Source: Euclidia mi (taxonomy: Eukaryota > Arthropoda > Insecta > Lepidoptera > Erebidae). From it: DNA of 64,000 bases. Positions 20,260-31,120 of this stretch are shown piece after piece. The stretch spans positions 58,876,047 to 58,940,046 of the forward strand of contig OX123197.2 of the NCBI GenBank assembly GCA_944739405.2. Direction: 5' to 3'. A model generated the notes under the pieces. It ran no database searches. It was not told the DNA's origin and saw nothing but the letters and a program-made list of their open reading frames with translations. The position numbers and the translations under genes were made by a program. Numbering within the stretch: position 1 is the first letter of the stretch; each line of letters starts with the position of its first letter.

Positions 20260-22122
20260 TTATAAGCCTAATATTATAAGATATTCCAGTATTATTTTTC
20301 TCGGAATATAATAATTGCACGGCAATTAACTAAGTGAATTTTAAAATTGAAGTATTACAGGATTTTATAGTTAAATCAGCATAAAATGTATATTTTATTT
20401 ATATATTATCTACCAAATAAGCAAATCAACTTTCGGCTTTATTAGCGATGAAAAATCGTACTTAAGAGTCGGCAATTAGTTGCAATATAAAAAATATCGT
20501 TCTGCAACAAAGTTGTCCTTGCGTTGATACCATAAAGTCCATAAGCTGTTCTTATAAAGCTCAAAACATAACTCACCGTCAGCCACAGAAATTGTACAAC
20601 ACAAAATTGTGTAACCAACTTATTCTATAGAGCTAAAATCCTGAGATTACACAGACGGGTGGCTGGGATCATATTCTCATGCTACGAAACATCATGGCTA
20701 ATTCACCGTGACAATTTACGGCTCATAAGAAACACTAAATAAACTTGTTCACAGGCATGATTTTGCGCCGATTTTGATACAGTATGTAATTTATCTATGT
20801 GCTAGACAGCTAAAGCTTAATGGAGGAACCCTAGGTTTCACACGAAAAGTCATTTTGCGCGCTGTGGATTTCGACCGCAGATCTCCTGCGTAGCAGTCCA
20901 CGGTCTCTCCACTAGCCCTTATAATATTCTGATGTTTAGTGTACATGACTGCAAAGATTAATCCAAATCAGTTGAGCAACTTTTGCGTGAAGGGGTTAGA
21001 AACATCCATCCATCCATCCTCACGTACTTTCACGTAAAATTACTACTCTCATTACATCTCAATTCTTACTAGAATTGAGATGCTAAAACGGGAATGTTAT
21101 GGATGTATTAACTCACTGAGTGAATTTCTGACTCACTGTGCACAGAAACTAAGGCATTTGTTTATCCAAAAACAAAGTGAAACGATAGAACCATCAAACT
21201 TATGCCACGAATATATTTGTAGTTGTTTAAGTACGCGAACCACGTTTTAACAGAATATAAGATGAATTTTATGCTAAGTAGTTGGAATTCTAGACTTTTC
21301 GGCGCTAATGTTTTAGTTTCAAATATACAGTTTGAAATATTCATGAGGTACTACTTTACTTGCTTATAATAATATTTTCTGGTCATTTAAAAATATGTTT
21401 TCGGTTTTTCTGTATGTATAAAAATCTTGCGTTACTGATTGACTAACAGACGCTGAGCCAAAATGTCGTATGACCATCCGAAAGCTTCCATTTTCGCCTA
21501 ACGGTTCTTGTCTTGGAACAAGAATTGGGACCGATGGCTTCACGTGCCAACCGAAGCACAGTAGTGCTGGCGTAAATGCCACAACGAGCGGTGCGGTCAC
21601 CCATCAATATGGTGACCTGTGCAAGCGGTGCTTAGCTGCCAATTTATTACAAACGGCAAGTCAAGTTACGCTATGAACGCTACACTGTTTTCACTCAAAC
21701 CATTGTTTACGGTAAACAAAATTAACTTCCTTACCTTAAATTTACATTTTCACCTCAGCTAAAATAGTATGTAGATTTCATTACTACTTAGTGAGCTTGA
21801 GAAAATTTGAAAAGATTGCTTGCCGTTGAAAAGATTGCTTTGAGCCCTCAGATTACCAGTGCCAAAAATACTGTCAAAATAACAATAGAAACAAGTCAGG
21901 CCCATAACTACAGCCTCTCTTCTCTTCAAATATAATGTTTAAGCATATTCAGCAAGTCTAAAACCTAGTCGTAAAATTATATCAAAAACAGAGCTAGGTA
22001 TTTTCAAATTTATTTACTACATTCAATTATGGAAAAGAGTTATTCAATAGAGAAGGAGTCTATTTTAGTATCAAATTTCAATTGTAATTTATTCCAAGAA
22101 TTGGAATAGTAATTTATCCATG
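20260..22122. other. AT-rich region with a tRNA-like scrap and a mixed repeat
   Basis: No gene. At 20865-20925 the minus strand has GGTCGAAATCC, a weak B box, preceded by an A-box-like TAGTGGAGAG: possibly a SINE head. At 21409-21680 a piece of the Helitron-like family (CTTGCGTTACTGATTGACTA) runs into a different repeat with GGTTCTTGTCTTGGAACAAG and AGTAGTGCTGGCGTAAATGC, which I cannot classify. Confidence 0.4.
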
Positions 22123-22334
22123 TTTGTTATCAAACGCCTGTTTTTGAAATACGTTAATCGCTTATTTGAGTAAATTCTTGGACTATCAAGGCAGTTTCTT
22201 GAAAGGCTCGAATTACTATTTGAATTAAAATGTCTTTGTTCTGTTCAAATATTATCTCCGTGTCTGTAATTAATTTGACTTCAGACGATAATAATTATGA
22301 ATTGTGCTGAAGTAAATACTCTGTGATATTACAT
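22123..22334 (+). repeat. Dispersed ~210-bp repeat, copy 1
   Basis: Matches 32899-33105 in the same orientation with scattered substitutions and a small indel. It starts TTTGTTATCAAACGCCTG and ends ACTCTGTGATATTACA. No inverted ends, tail or coding sequence. Family unknown. Confidence 0.75.
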
Positions 22335-22542
22335 ATAGATATAATCGTGAGGCACCTATATAGGCTAGTGGAGATATCAACAGATTGCTATGCAGTATGT
22401 ATTGGTTTCAAACTGACACGCTCAACTGAATTTTTTAAGTTTTTAATTGTCAAGTATTGCTAGCTTTATGCCTCGGCGAGCACGTTAAGCCAAGAGCCCC
22501 GTTTTTCATGAAGATATTTAACAGTCGTAACAGGTGTCATTA

Positions 22543-22748
22543 TCTTAATATATAAAATCCTTGCGTTACTGACTGACTGACAGACACGCTACAGCTGAAA
22601 CTATTGGGCACAGGAAGCTGAAATTTGGCATGTATGTTCCTTAGGGACCGTAGGGGTGCACTAAGAAGGGATTCCCGAAATTCCCACGGGATCAGCCAAA
22701 ACGAGCAAATTAAAAAAAAATGCAGGCGTAGCTGCTGGCGTCGTCTAG
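22543..22748 (+). repeat. Helitron-like short repeat, copy 4
   Basis: Ends fully conform: A|TCTTAATATATAAAATCC at the left and GCGTCGTCTAG|T at the right. The body matches the other members closely. Confidence 0.65.
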
Positions 22749-22779
22749 TCCGTAAATATACTGAAACCGGTATAAACCA

Positions 22780-23075
22780 TGCAATATCGCTATCCTTATG
22801 GGTTGCAGAGGTCAGACGGCAGCAACAGAAGAGATAGTCTACTTAAAACAAAAATACGACTCCCGCACTAGGAATAAATCCTATGTCGCGGGGGACTTTA
22901 CAAACATACAACCAACGGACACAATGAACACCCAGACTCGAAACAACAATTTATGGATCACACAAAGTGTTGTCTCGTGTGGAAGTCGAACTCACGACAC
23001 TCGGCGCAGTGTCAAGCGGCGAGGCGACCGCTTAAACCACTACGCCAACCGTGCAGTCTTGTCATAGCGACATAG
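22780..23075 (-). repeat. tRNA-derived SINE
   Basis: On the minus strand TTGGCGTAGTGGTTTAAGCG (A box region) is followed about 40 bases later by GAGTTCGACTTCC (B box), then a body with CACACGAGACAACACTTTGT and TGGGTGTTCATTGTGTCCG. The same body type occurs at 33920-34095. It is not a functional tRNA. Confidence 0.75.
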
Positions 23076-23448
23076 TGATGACGATACAATAAAAAACAAC
23101 AAGAGACTGTTGGAAAATAAGCTTCTATCTTTCCATTCATTCTTATAATTGCCTATTGCTTTCAACTTAAAATCAAAAGGCAGCAATAAATAAACATTGA
23201 AATAAATCTCTTCAACATAATAAATAACAAGTCAATAAAACTAGCGAACGGAAGCAAATAATATTATAGCAGAACGGAGAAATATAAGCCTCTTAATATT
23301 ATGTAGGAATAAATAACAAAGGAGCAATCTAGCCCCGAAGAGCGATCGATAAATTATCAAGCGTTCATATTTCTAAAGAAATGCGTGCTTGGCCGATTTT
23401 CCGCCTCAATGGTGTGTCTGTGGAGCAAGATGACTTTAAGGCAGAAGT
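23076..23448. other. AT-rich spacer, possibly decayed Helitron 3' region
   Basis: No frame supported. It adjoins the C-terminal end of the Helitron helicase remnant, so part may belong to that element. Confidence 0.3.
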
Positions 23449-25003
23449 TCAGTCAGGAAGTTCGCTTGCTGACAGGGAGTTTAAAAATTCCACGGGATAA
23501 TGTGTGGCATCATCTTGCTGGACGACAGTGTTTACAAAGGTGTAGATCACTTTATTTCCCTCTATATCCGAGAGAATGCATTCGTTAATTGCTACAGCTT
23601 GGGCTTTTTTGGGCCTCCAAATAGCCCGCTCACACACCCAAGAATTCTGCTATTACGGTATTCAACTGATGTCCCCGTACCTACAGCGAATGAGTTCTTC
23701 TAAACTGGATACAACTCTACTGAGAGACTCTAGAAGCACCACCTGTCCACCTTTCTCCTATGGTAGAGTGCCTTCGCCAAGACTTAGAAGGACATCGGAG
23801 AATTGTTGAGCACGTGCAGTGACGCCAAGCTGAGCTCTCATATTAATGGTCAAGCGCAGCGTACGAACTCGTGACCACAACGAAGATCGTTTCAACGAAG
23901 CACTCACCTTGTCAGCTCTCGATCCCCGCGTCACCACGGGAAGCGTTTGTCAGAAATCGCCACTGAACAGAACTGTGACCACACATCAAATGCTCGCTGC
24001 GGATGTCCTGCAGAGTTCAGTCCACGGCCTCAACTGCCTTCCTATTGGCCATCGTACGCTCATCCCATACGATCAGAGAGCAATCCTTTAGCACGTGCCC
24101 CTTATCACTGTTACATGACACACCTCAAACGGGCGTTATGGCGCTCTCTAAATCGATGGGCATTTTAAACATGGCATGTACTGTCCTGCCACCTGGAAGC
24201 AGTGTGGCAGCGATTCCCAACAACGATACCGCAAAGGCAATTTTGCCTTCCTTCTTGACCTCTGCAAGTATGCCAGTGGTAACAAATATTTTACCTGTTC
24301 CACCAGGAGCATCCAAGAAAAACATTTTACCCTGGCTTTGCCCAACGCTTTCAAAGACGGTGTCATAAATTTCGTATGGTGGTCATTTCACCCGGATCGT
24401 AAATTGTCTCAGCGTTATACTCCCAATTGCTACGGTCTTGATGCGGTGATGATTGGGAAGCTGGTAACCCATATTCGACCAGTGGATTGCCGCTGATAGA
24501 AATTACAACTTCTTGAAGTGAACTGAGACAGGTGTTCAGCACGCGTTCATCAGTTACTTCAACTTTGTCTCCAGTAGAATGCCTCAAAGCTCGAAGAAAA
24601 TCTTCAGACAGATGATGGCCATACTTTTCGCACAAAACTACCGTGTTCGCGAATCTACAAAACACCAAGATGACGTCAGATGTCAGGTCCCAGCCGCCCA
24701 GTTACTGACGCTCGCCTCCGCAATGGTGTCATCCCAGTTTTGGTCACCGTCGAGAAAGTGACGTACTACACAGGCTGTGCGGTAAGTGGGATACTCCACG
24801 CCATCAAATATCCTCAGAAAGGCGAAAGACGTTGGGCCTCGGACTGTGTGAAGTAACAACCGCAGAAAATAGCATTCGCCATTATTCATGTGTACGGTAT
24901 AAACTCTACAACATGCGGCGTCCATGAAACTTCCCGGAAAACTTTCCACAGCACCTCCTCGTCGACGTCGGTTAAATATACCCTTTTGCTTGTCGTACGT
25001 GTG
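23449..25003 (-). pseudogene. Helitron Rep/helicase, C-terminal helicase part, decayed
   Basis: Read right to left, this is the PIF1-type helicase of a Helitron. In order: RVYTVHMNNGECYFLRLLLH and RGPTSFAFLRIFDGVEYPTY (24949-24683); the following ANTVVLCEKYGHHLSEDFLR (24668-24363); Walker A region FFLDAPGGTGKIF with the catalytic Thr replaced by Ile (24325-); GIAATLLPGGRTVHAMFKMP; Walker B IVWDERTMANRKAVEA near 24080-24030; and the C-terminal TVVQQDDATHYPVEFLNSLS near 23500. Frames change repeatedly and a TGA follows Walker B, so it is inactive. An I-type LINE splits it from its upstream continuation at 30896. The protein would unwind DNA for rolling-circle transposition. Confidence 0.85.
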
Positions 25004-25008
25004 TCTGT

Positions 25009-25041
25009 CACTCCCTGCACCTGAGTCCGGTGCAGGGAGTG
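25009..25041 (+). promoter_or_regulatory. Perfect 13-bp hairpin at the 5' tip of the LINE
   Basis: CACTCCCTGCACC, a 7-base loop, then GGTGCAGGGAGTG, starting five bases inside the element. It could be a transcription, RNA-processing or priming signal. Some LINEs carry self-cleaving RNAs at this position, but I see no HDV-like fold here. Confidence 0.6.
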
Positions 25042-25189
25042 GCGAATGGTCTCAGGGGTAGCGCAGGTCGTGATGATCCCTGAGGCAAGGCTGGTGGACT
25101 ATCCTTCTCGAGGTTGCCGCCCGTTCTTGGTCCAGTTCCTTCAGAAATGGATGCAACCAAAACCTCCAGCCGAAACACAAATAACAGGC

Positions 25190-25256
25190 ACTTTACACAC
25201 GCATACACACACACGTACACACATGCGCGCACACACACACATTCACATACACATCT
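25190..25256 (+). repeat. Imperfect CA microsatellite in LINE 5' UTR
   Basis: Alternating CA with a few T and G interruptions. It lies within the LINE leader, not at its ends. Confidence 0.8.
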
Positions 25257-25915
25257 CTTCACCACGCCCCCTCGTGGCCGGGTGGGCTTGGGCCCGTAGT
25301 AAACAGTCACGGGTAAGAGAAGTTGACCACCTGCGCTAGGACCTGCGCAGTCGAGCGCCGTACGTGGGGATGACGGAGTCCTGGGGGGTTGAGCCGAGCG
25401 GCGCTGGCGGTAATGCGACCGTGAGGCAACACGCCCTTTTTGGTCCCGAATTCACGCTAAACGGTAGCCCGAAATGGCCATCGTGTCCCGTCAGAGGGCC
25501 ACAGGCTAGGGACGTGGGGTCCGCATCAGCAGTTGGAATTTATTTCGGCTGTTGATGTGGTGGGTGAAGGCTATACTGAAGGCGCAAGCGAGGGAAGACG
25601 GATGGAGTTGGTAACTCAGCTCCGAACTTAGACCCGAGCGGGCGCCCGATGTCGTGCTGTAAGCCAGCCTTGCGTTCCTATATCCCTCTGGTAATCCTAA
25701 CGTCCGGTATGACGTTCCCTGTTGCAGGCTCCATGGAGGGTGGGAAGCCAGAGGGATGAAGTCTTTAAGTAAACGTATGGATACCGAAATCCTTTTCATT
25801 ACCCCAACCGCGACGGGGACGGCGAAAGCTGTTCCCGCCGCCACAACCAAAACCATACAGATGGTCAGATGGTGAGATCAAGCGGGAAGATGACTCCTCC
25901 TTCGCCGGCTGGCAA

Positions 25916-27256
25916 GTGGTGAGTCACCGTAAGGGCAAGGGTAAGGGCAAGACCACCGGTCCTGTCCAACGCCCGCCCACCACACAACCGAGTGGCCCCG
26001 CTGCTACCAGTTCCACGAAGAAAAAGAGGAACAACAAAAGCAAGAGACAGCGCATGTCAATTAGGCGGAAGGCTGAACATGCCGCTGCTGCTGCCGGTGC
26101 TGCCGGTGCTGCCGGCACTAAAACAGCTGAGCAGGCTGCCGTCGCAGGTCCCAGCAATGTGACTAGTGCGCAGCCCATGCTCAGAAGCGAAGGGTGCACG
26201 AAGGCCAGAGGCAGTACGGGGAAGCCGCCTGCCGCCAAGCGGCGGGCTGGCCACCCTGGACGGCATCCAGCCCCAGCACGACCGGGAAACGCGGCAGGTA
26301 AAACTGCCGAAAACAAGGAAAGAGGTGAGGCCAAACGTGCTCTCAACGAGACCAGCTCGCCTCGAGGGGAGCACAAGAAGCCACGCCTCGACTCCTCCAG
26401 GATACAAGGTACCTACGCACAGGCCTCCAAGGCGTCCCTGGGTGTTGCAGTAACATGCAAACGCACAGGGAACTTGCCGAAGGAGTTGGTGGACCAGGTA
26501 CTCCGGGAGCTCCAAAAGAAGATCCTGAGTGATGCCTGGTCAACCAAAACCCCCAAACGCCCCGCTCCAGCGTTCACCGGGAAACCCGTGCACGCGGACG
26601 GGGTCCTCAAACATTGGTGCGCCGTCGAGGCAACGCGTACCTGGCTGACGGAGGCAGTCTCTCTCCTGGTCCCACCACCGGGCTTCGAACTGGAGGTCAG
26701 GGGCCAGGAAGAGACCCCGAAGAGAGTGCGGTGCGGCATTGTCGTACCCGACGAACAGGGGGTCTTAGACGATGTGCGCGACGTGGGTCGCGCTCTTGAG
26801 TTTCAGAACCCCTGGTTGGAGGTTGACAAATGGTCGATGCTGCACTCTGAAAGGCAGTCAGGTGGGTGGTTCCTAGTAGTGGGCGTCCCAGTAGAACACG
26901 TCCCGATCCTGATGAAGAACGAGCGCCGCCTCGCGTTGGGGGTAGGTGCCGTCTACGTCAGATTCCGGGACCCCTCAGGTAAGTTTGTCGACCATCCTCC
27001 GGACGACAACTCCACACGAGTCAAGCAGGACTCAAACACCAAGCCAGGGTGCGACGCAGAACCCGGCCCGTCAGAGCCGGCCGCGTCTGGCTCGGGGGCT
27101 GGCCCGTCAGCCGAGGGTAACTCGGAAGATGAGAGCCTGCTCCTGAGCCCGGTGCGGCGGGACGACGGGGTGGAGGCTGGCGACATCCTGGCCGGCCTAA
27201 CGCAGCTGACGGTCGGGGAGGTGGGGACATCATCCAAAGATGAACCCTCTGCCTAG
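25916..27256 (+). CDS. I-group LINE ORF1 (Gag-like)
   Basis: 446 residues from a GTG at 25916 to TAG at 27254-27256. The frame is open further upstream to about 25800 without an ATG. The nearest good ATG (25759) is in another frame that stops at a TGA near 25872, so a frameshift probably separates the true N-terminus from the rest. The N-terminal third is very basic and low in complexity (HRKGKGKGKTT, KKKRNNKSKRQRMSIRRK, an Ala/Gly-rich repeat). The C-terminal half (KHWCAVEATRTWLTEAVSLL, then GWFLVVGVPVEHVPILMKNE) resembles the DUF4780-type domain of arthropod LINE ORF1 proteins. No CCHC knuckles. Expected to bind element RNA. The codon use is GC-rich compared with the surroundings. Confidence 0.75.
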   Translation: MVSHRKGKGKGKTTGPVQRPPTTQPSGPAATSSTKKKRNNKSKRQRMSIRRKAEHAAAAAGAAGAAGTKTAEQAAVAGPSNVTSAQPMLRSEGCTKARGSTGKPPAAKRRAGHPGRHPAPARPGNAAGKTAENKERGEAKRALNETSSPRGEHKKPRLDSSRIQGTYAQASKASLGVAVTCKRTGNLPKELVDQVLRELQKKILSDAWSTKTPKRPAPAFTGKPVHADGVLKHWCAVEATRTWLTEAVSLLVPPPGFELEVRGQEETPKRVRCGIVVPDEQGVLDDVRDVGRALEFQNPWLEVDKWSMLHSERQSGGWFLVVGVPVEHVPILMKNERRLALGVGAVYVRFRDPSGKFVDHPPDDNSTRVKQDSNTKPGCDAEPGPSEPAASGSGAGPSAEGNSEDESLLLSPVRRDDGVEAGDILAGLTQLTVGEVGTSSKDEPSA

Positions 27257-30200
27257 TGACGTCAGTTGCCTTCAAATCAACCTCCATCACAGCCAAACGG
27301 CCACTGCGCAACTGCGCTAATGGATGGAGGTCCAACAATCAGCCATCGTGCTCATCCAGGAACCTTGGATAAGGGGTGGCTTCATCAGATCCCTCTCCAG
27401 CCTGGGTGGTAAGATTTATTCTTCAACTGACCACACACATCCAAGAACCTGCATAATGACAACTAAAAACATCAGAGACCAAGTTCTAACAGAGTTCTGT
27501 TCCAGAGACATCACAGCGATACAAATTGAAATAACACAGCAGCCAAGGAGTATAGTGGTTGTTTTCGCATCGGTCTACATGCCCGAGGCCGAAGACCCGC
27601 CACCGTTCGACCTCACGCGTCTGGTTAACCACTGCGAGAGAACCAAAACGGAGGTCGTAATAGGAACGGTCTCCAATGCCCACCACCAAATGTGGGGCAT
27701 GAACTGCAATAACAACAGAGGTAAATCACTGGTTGAATAGCTATTCACCACTAATCTTACCCTATTAAACACAGGTACGGAGCCCACCTTCGTCACAAGA
27801 CGTAGTCAGACAATTATCGACTTAACTCTCGCAACAGAAGGAGCGGCTGAACGCATCAAGGGATGGCACGTCTCGAAAGAGGCATCGTGCTCAGACCACA
27901 GATGGATCAGCTTCTCCATGGAAGTCGTTATACAACCTACACAGCCACGCAGGAAACCACACAACACTGACAAAGCAAAGTATGTCCAATTACTTAAAGA
28001 GAAACTTACCCTTACTGCTACGCCGACGGTACTGGGTGACAATGAACAGATCGACGAGCAGGTATGTACACTGACGCAGTCGATGCTAGACAGCTACCAC
28101 GCAGCATGCCCAGAAACCACTCTACCCTCAACCCCAGGTAAACAATCCTGATGGGGCGCTGAGCTTGAACGCAAGCGCAAGAAGGTAAGAAGGGCCCTAA
28201 ACAGGGCAATGAACACAAGCGCGGACGTAGATTGGGACGCTTATAAAGCGGCCAAATCAAGCTACAAGAAATGCTTCAGATTCAGACGCACCATGGGATG
28301 GCGAAAATTCTGTGGGAGCATTGAATCTTGCCAACCAGCAAACCGGGTAAGGAAACTACTGGCTCAGCAACCGATGGTTGCACCAGGTACTCTCCGTAAA
28401 CCGGATAACACATACACCACATCGGAGGAGGAGACAAGACGCGTCCCACTAGAAACACACTTCCCAGGCTGCGTCCTCACCCCGGTAATAACGTGGCACG
28501 ATACACCAACAGTGGCGACCGAACACGAGTGGAGACACGCAAACACCGTGGTCACAGAAGAAAAACTCCGATGGGCCATCGATAGCTTCCATCCCTTCAA
28601 AGCAGCCGGACTGGACGGCATCTTCCCAGGGTTATTACAATGGGGGGGTGAACCGGTCCGCAAAAGACTTCTGGCAATTATGAGGGCTAGCCTGGCCCTT
28701 AGATATGTACCGAAGAATTGGAGGGAAGTCAAACTAATTTTCATACCAAAACCAGGCAAAACAGACTACACAAATGCAAAGTCCTTCAGACCAATAAGCC
28801 TGACCTCCTTCATGCTTAAAACCTTGGAAAGGCTATGCGAGAGGGAATTAAGAAGTGGGGCACCTAAACACCTACCCCTACATGCCAATCAACATGCATA
28901 CAGCTCAGGGAAATCGACGGAATCGGCCTTACATCGGTCGTGAACCAGATAGAAGCTGCTATACAACAAAAAAACATCAATCTGGGCACCTTCATTGACA
29001 TAGAAGGAGCCTTTGACAAGACAAACTTCTCCAGTATAAGCAACGCCCTAGCCAGACATAGTGTGGATCAGATGCTCATACAGTGGATCCAAAACAGCCT
29101 TGATAACTAAAGGTTGCCCGCAGGGCGGTGTTCTCTCCCCGCTATTGTGGAACTTAGTCATCAATGAACTCATAGACAAACTCAACGCGAGATATTTTTA
29201 CACAATATGATATGCAGATGATCTGACCATTCTCACCTCATGTAAGGTAACTAGTACCATGTACGACCTTACTCAACAGGCTCTACGCATAGTAGAGTGG
29301 TGGTGTAATGAGTACGAATTATCAGTAAACCCGACCAAGACCGAACTAGTTATGTTCACACACAAACGCGCGCTGGGTACTTACCGACTGCCGAGGCTAT
29401 TCAACACAGAGCTCAAGCTGTCTACCGAGGTAAAGTACCTGGGCGTCACTCTTGACAGCAAATTGACATGGAACAACCACATGGAAAATAAGCTCAATAA
29501 AGCCAGCATCGTCTTCTGGCAGTGCAAGAAGATGATAGGTAAACGATGGGGCCTATCCCCCAAAATTGTCTTATGGCTCTATAAGACAATAATACGTCCG
29601 AGGATAAGCTACGGCGCAGTAGTGTGGTGGCCTCGGACCAACCTAACAACGGCCGCCAACAAGCTTCAAAAGCTTCAAAGACTTGCATGCCTAGCGGCCA
29701 CGGGCTGCATGAAAACTACACCTACAGCGGCACTCGAAGTGTTGCTGGACTTGCCTCCATTGCACCAGTTCATACAACAGGAAGCAACGATGTCGGCGAT
29801 CCGGCTAAGAGCTCTGAAGCTCTGGAAAGACACTAACACACCGCACACTAGCAACTTAAACACACTCTTTAAAGAAGTTCCTCTATCACAAGCCATTGGC
29901 GACCGAATACCGAAATAATTTGTTTTCGATAAGAAATACAAAATCCAACTGTACGAGGATCTACACGAGGGAGCGGTTGGCCACAACGAGCTCACGATCT
30001 TCACAGATGGGTCTAAGACGGATACAGGTACGGGTTCAGGAGTATTCTCCGAGGACCTTAACATCAACATCGCAGCACCGCTGGGAGCCTACAACACGGT
30101 CTACCAGGCCGAATGTTTTGGCATAATCCTAGCTGCCACAGCAATCATGGCACGTGAGGTAAGGGAACGATCCATTAGGATCCTCTCAGATAGTAAGGCT

Positions 30201-30808
30201 GTCCTCTCAGCCCTCAAAAGCCATACTATCACCTCGGCACTCACGCTTGAATGCCACCAGAAACTAACAGAGGTAGGTAAACAAAACAAATTAACACTGC
30301 AATGGATCAAGGGCCACAGTGGCTCAAGAGGGAATGACGCAGCCGACGTACTTGCCAGAAGAGGGGCCACTTTAGAGGTGGTGGGACCCGAGCCCATTAT
30401 TCCCCTCCCTTTTGGTTTTTACCGCAACCTGGTAAGAAATAGGACTAGAATAGGTCCTGGATTGGTATTGAAACATGTAGGCAGGCCAAGGAGGCTCTTC
30501 CCGCAGTAGACGGTAAGATAGCCAAACAAATCCTCCGGCTGTCCAAAAAACAACTGCGGACAGTCACGGCCGCCTACACAGGACACGGATTCTTTAATAA
30601 ACAACTATGTACTATAGGTATCAACGACAGCCCGCTGTGCAGGGCCTGTATGGCAGCAGACGAGACGGCAGCCCACCTGCTCCTCGACTGCCCTGAGGTT
30701 GCACAGTACAGGCAGCAGTACCTGACGAGATACAGCACCCTGAGGGAGGCAGTGGGCCACATCAAGAGTCTGCTGGCCTTCCTCGAAGAGCTGGGGTGGC
30801 TCGAATGA
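27240..30808 (+). pseudogene. I-group LINE ORF2 (endonuclease, RT, RNase H), broken
   Basis: Starts ATG 27240 inside the end of ORF1 (17-base overlap, +1 frame). The endonuclease begins CLQINLHHSQ with Glu in LIQEPW and ends CSDHRWISFS. The RT has AAGLDGIFPGLLQWGG, KSFRPISLTSFMLKTLER, TFIDIEGAFDK, KGCPQGGVLSPLLWNLV and YADDLTILTS at 29211. RNase H shows FTDGSKT, YQAECFGI, LSDSKAVLSA and GNDAADVLA. The C-terminus has CRACMAADETAAHLLLDC. Most of it is in one frame, interrupted by TAA 27318, TAG 27738, TGA 28149, TGA 29208 and TAA 29916, by frameshifts near 28936 and 30460, and by a deletion between LDN and KGCPQ near 29107. Inactive. Confidence 0.88.
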
Positions 30809-30895
30809 AGACACCATTCCCACCTGCACGCAAAATACACGCCAAGACGTGGAGTTGCGGAAACAGCCCGTGCCATCAAGTATCAAGTCAAGTAA

Positions 30896-31120
30896 GTCGT
30901 ACGTGTGATATGAAGGCATCTCGTCATACGTAAGGGACCGCTCAAACTGGTCGACTTCACAGAGCCTGCAAAATGCCAAGATAGTTGTTTGGCGCGGATT
31001 TTCCAAGCGCTCAGCAACGCTGTCAGGATCAAAATATGTGCGCTGGCCGTTCTCTAGGTGGACGTGTAAATGCATGACGATAGGATGCCAGTCATGTATA
31101 GAGAACACCAGTATCCGCCA
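30896..31120 (-). pseudogene. Helitron helicase, upstream part (continuation across the LINE)
   Basis: Open on the minus strand with IHDWHPIVMHLHVHLENG, TYFDPDSVAERLENPRQTTI and LCEVDQFERSLTYDEMPSYH. This is the region just N-terminal of the helicase in Helitron Rep proteins, and it joins the sequence at 24991 once the LINE and one target duplication are removed. Upstream (right of ~31120) I find no Rep nuclease motifs, so the element is 5'-truncated. Confidence 0.8.

Larger units (their letters stand above)
25004..30895 (+). mobile_element. I-group LINE (endonuclease-RT-RNase H), full length, with 12-bp target duplication
   Basis: Flanked by GTCGTACGTGTG at 24992-25003 and 30896-30907, inside the Helitron helicase. 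It has a 5' UTR with a perfect hairpin and a CA microsatellite, ORF1 to 27256, ORF2 27240-30808, and a short 3' UTR ending in CAAGT-type repeats without long poly(A). An RNase H domain behind the RT and a Cys/His C-terminus place it in the I/LOA/Outcast group; I cannot fix the clade. ORF2 carries several stops and frameshifts. Confidence 0.88.

Noticed and set aside
22780..23075. Functional tRNA gene (also 10600, 38830, 39740, 45430, 55812)
   Set aside because: Only A and B boxes are kept, no clean cloverleaf is visible, and SINE bodies follow.
23385..23588. Plus-strand frames across the Helitron remnant
   Set aside because: They are the reverse complement of recognisable helicase motifs on the minus strand.
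25004..25350. HDV-like ribozyme at the LINE 5' end
   Set aside because: The hairpin is simple; I cannot trace the nested double pseudoknot such ribozymes need.
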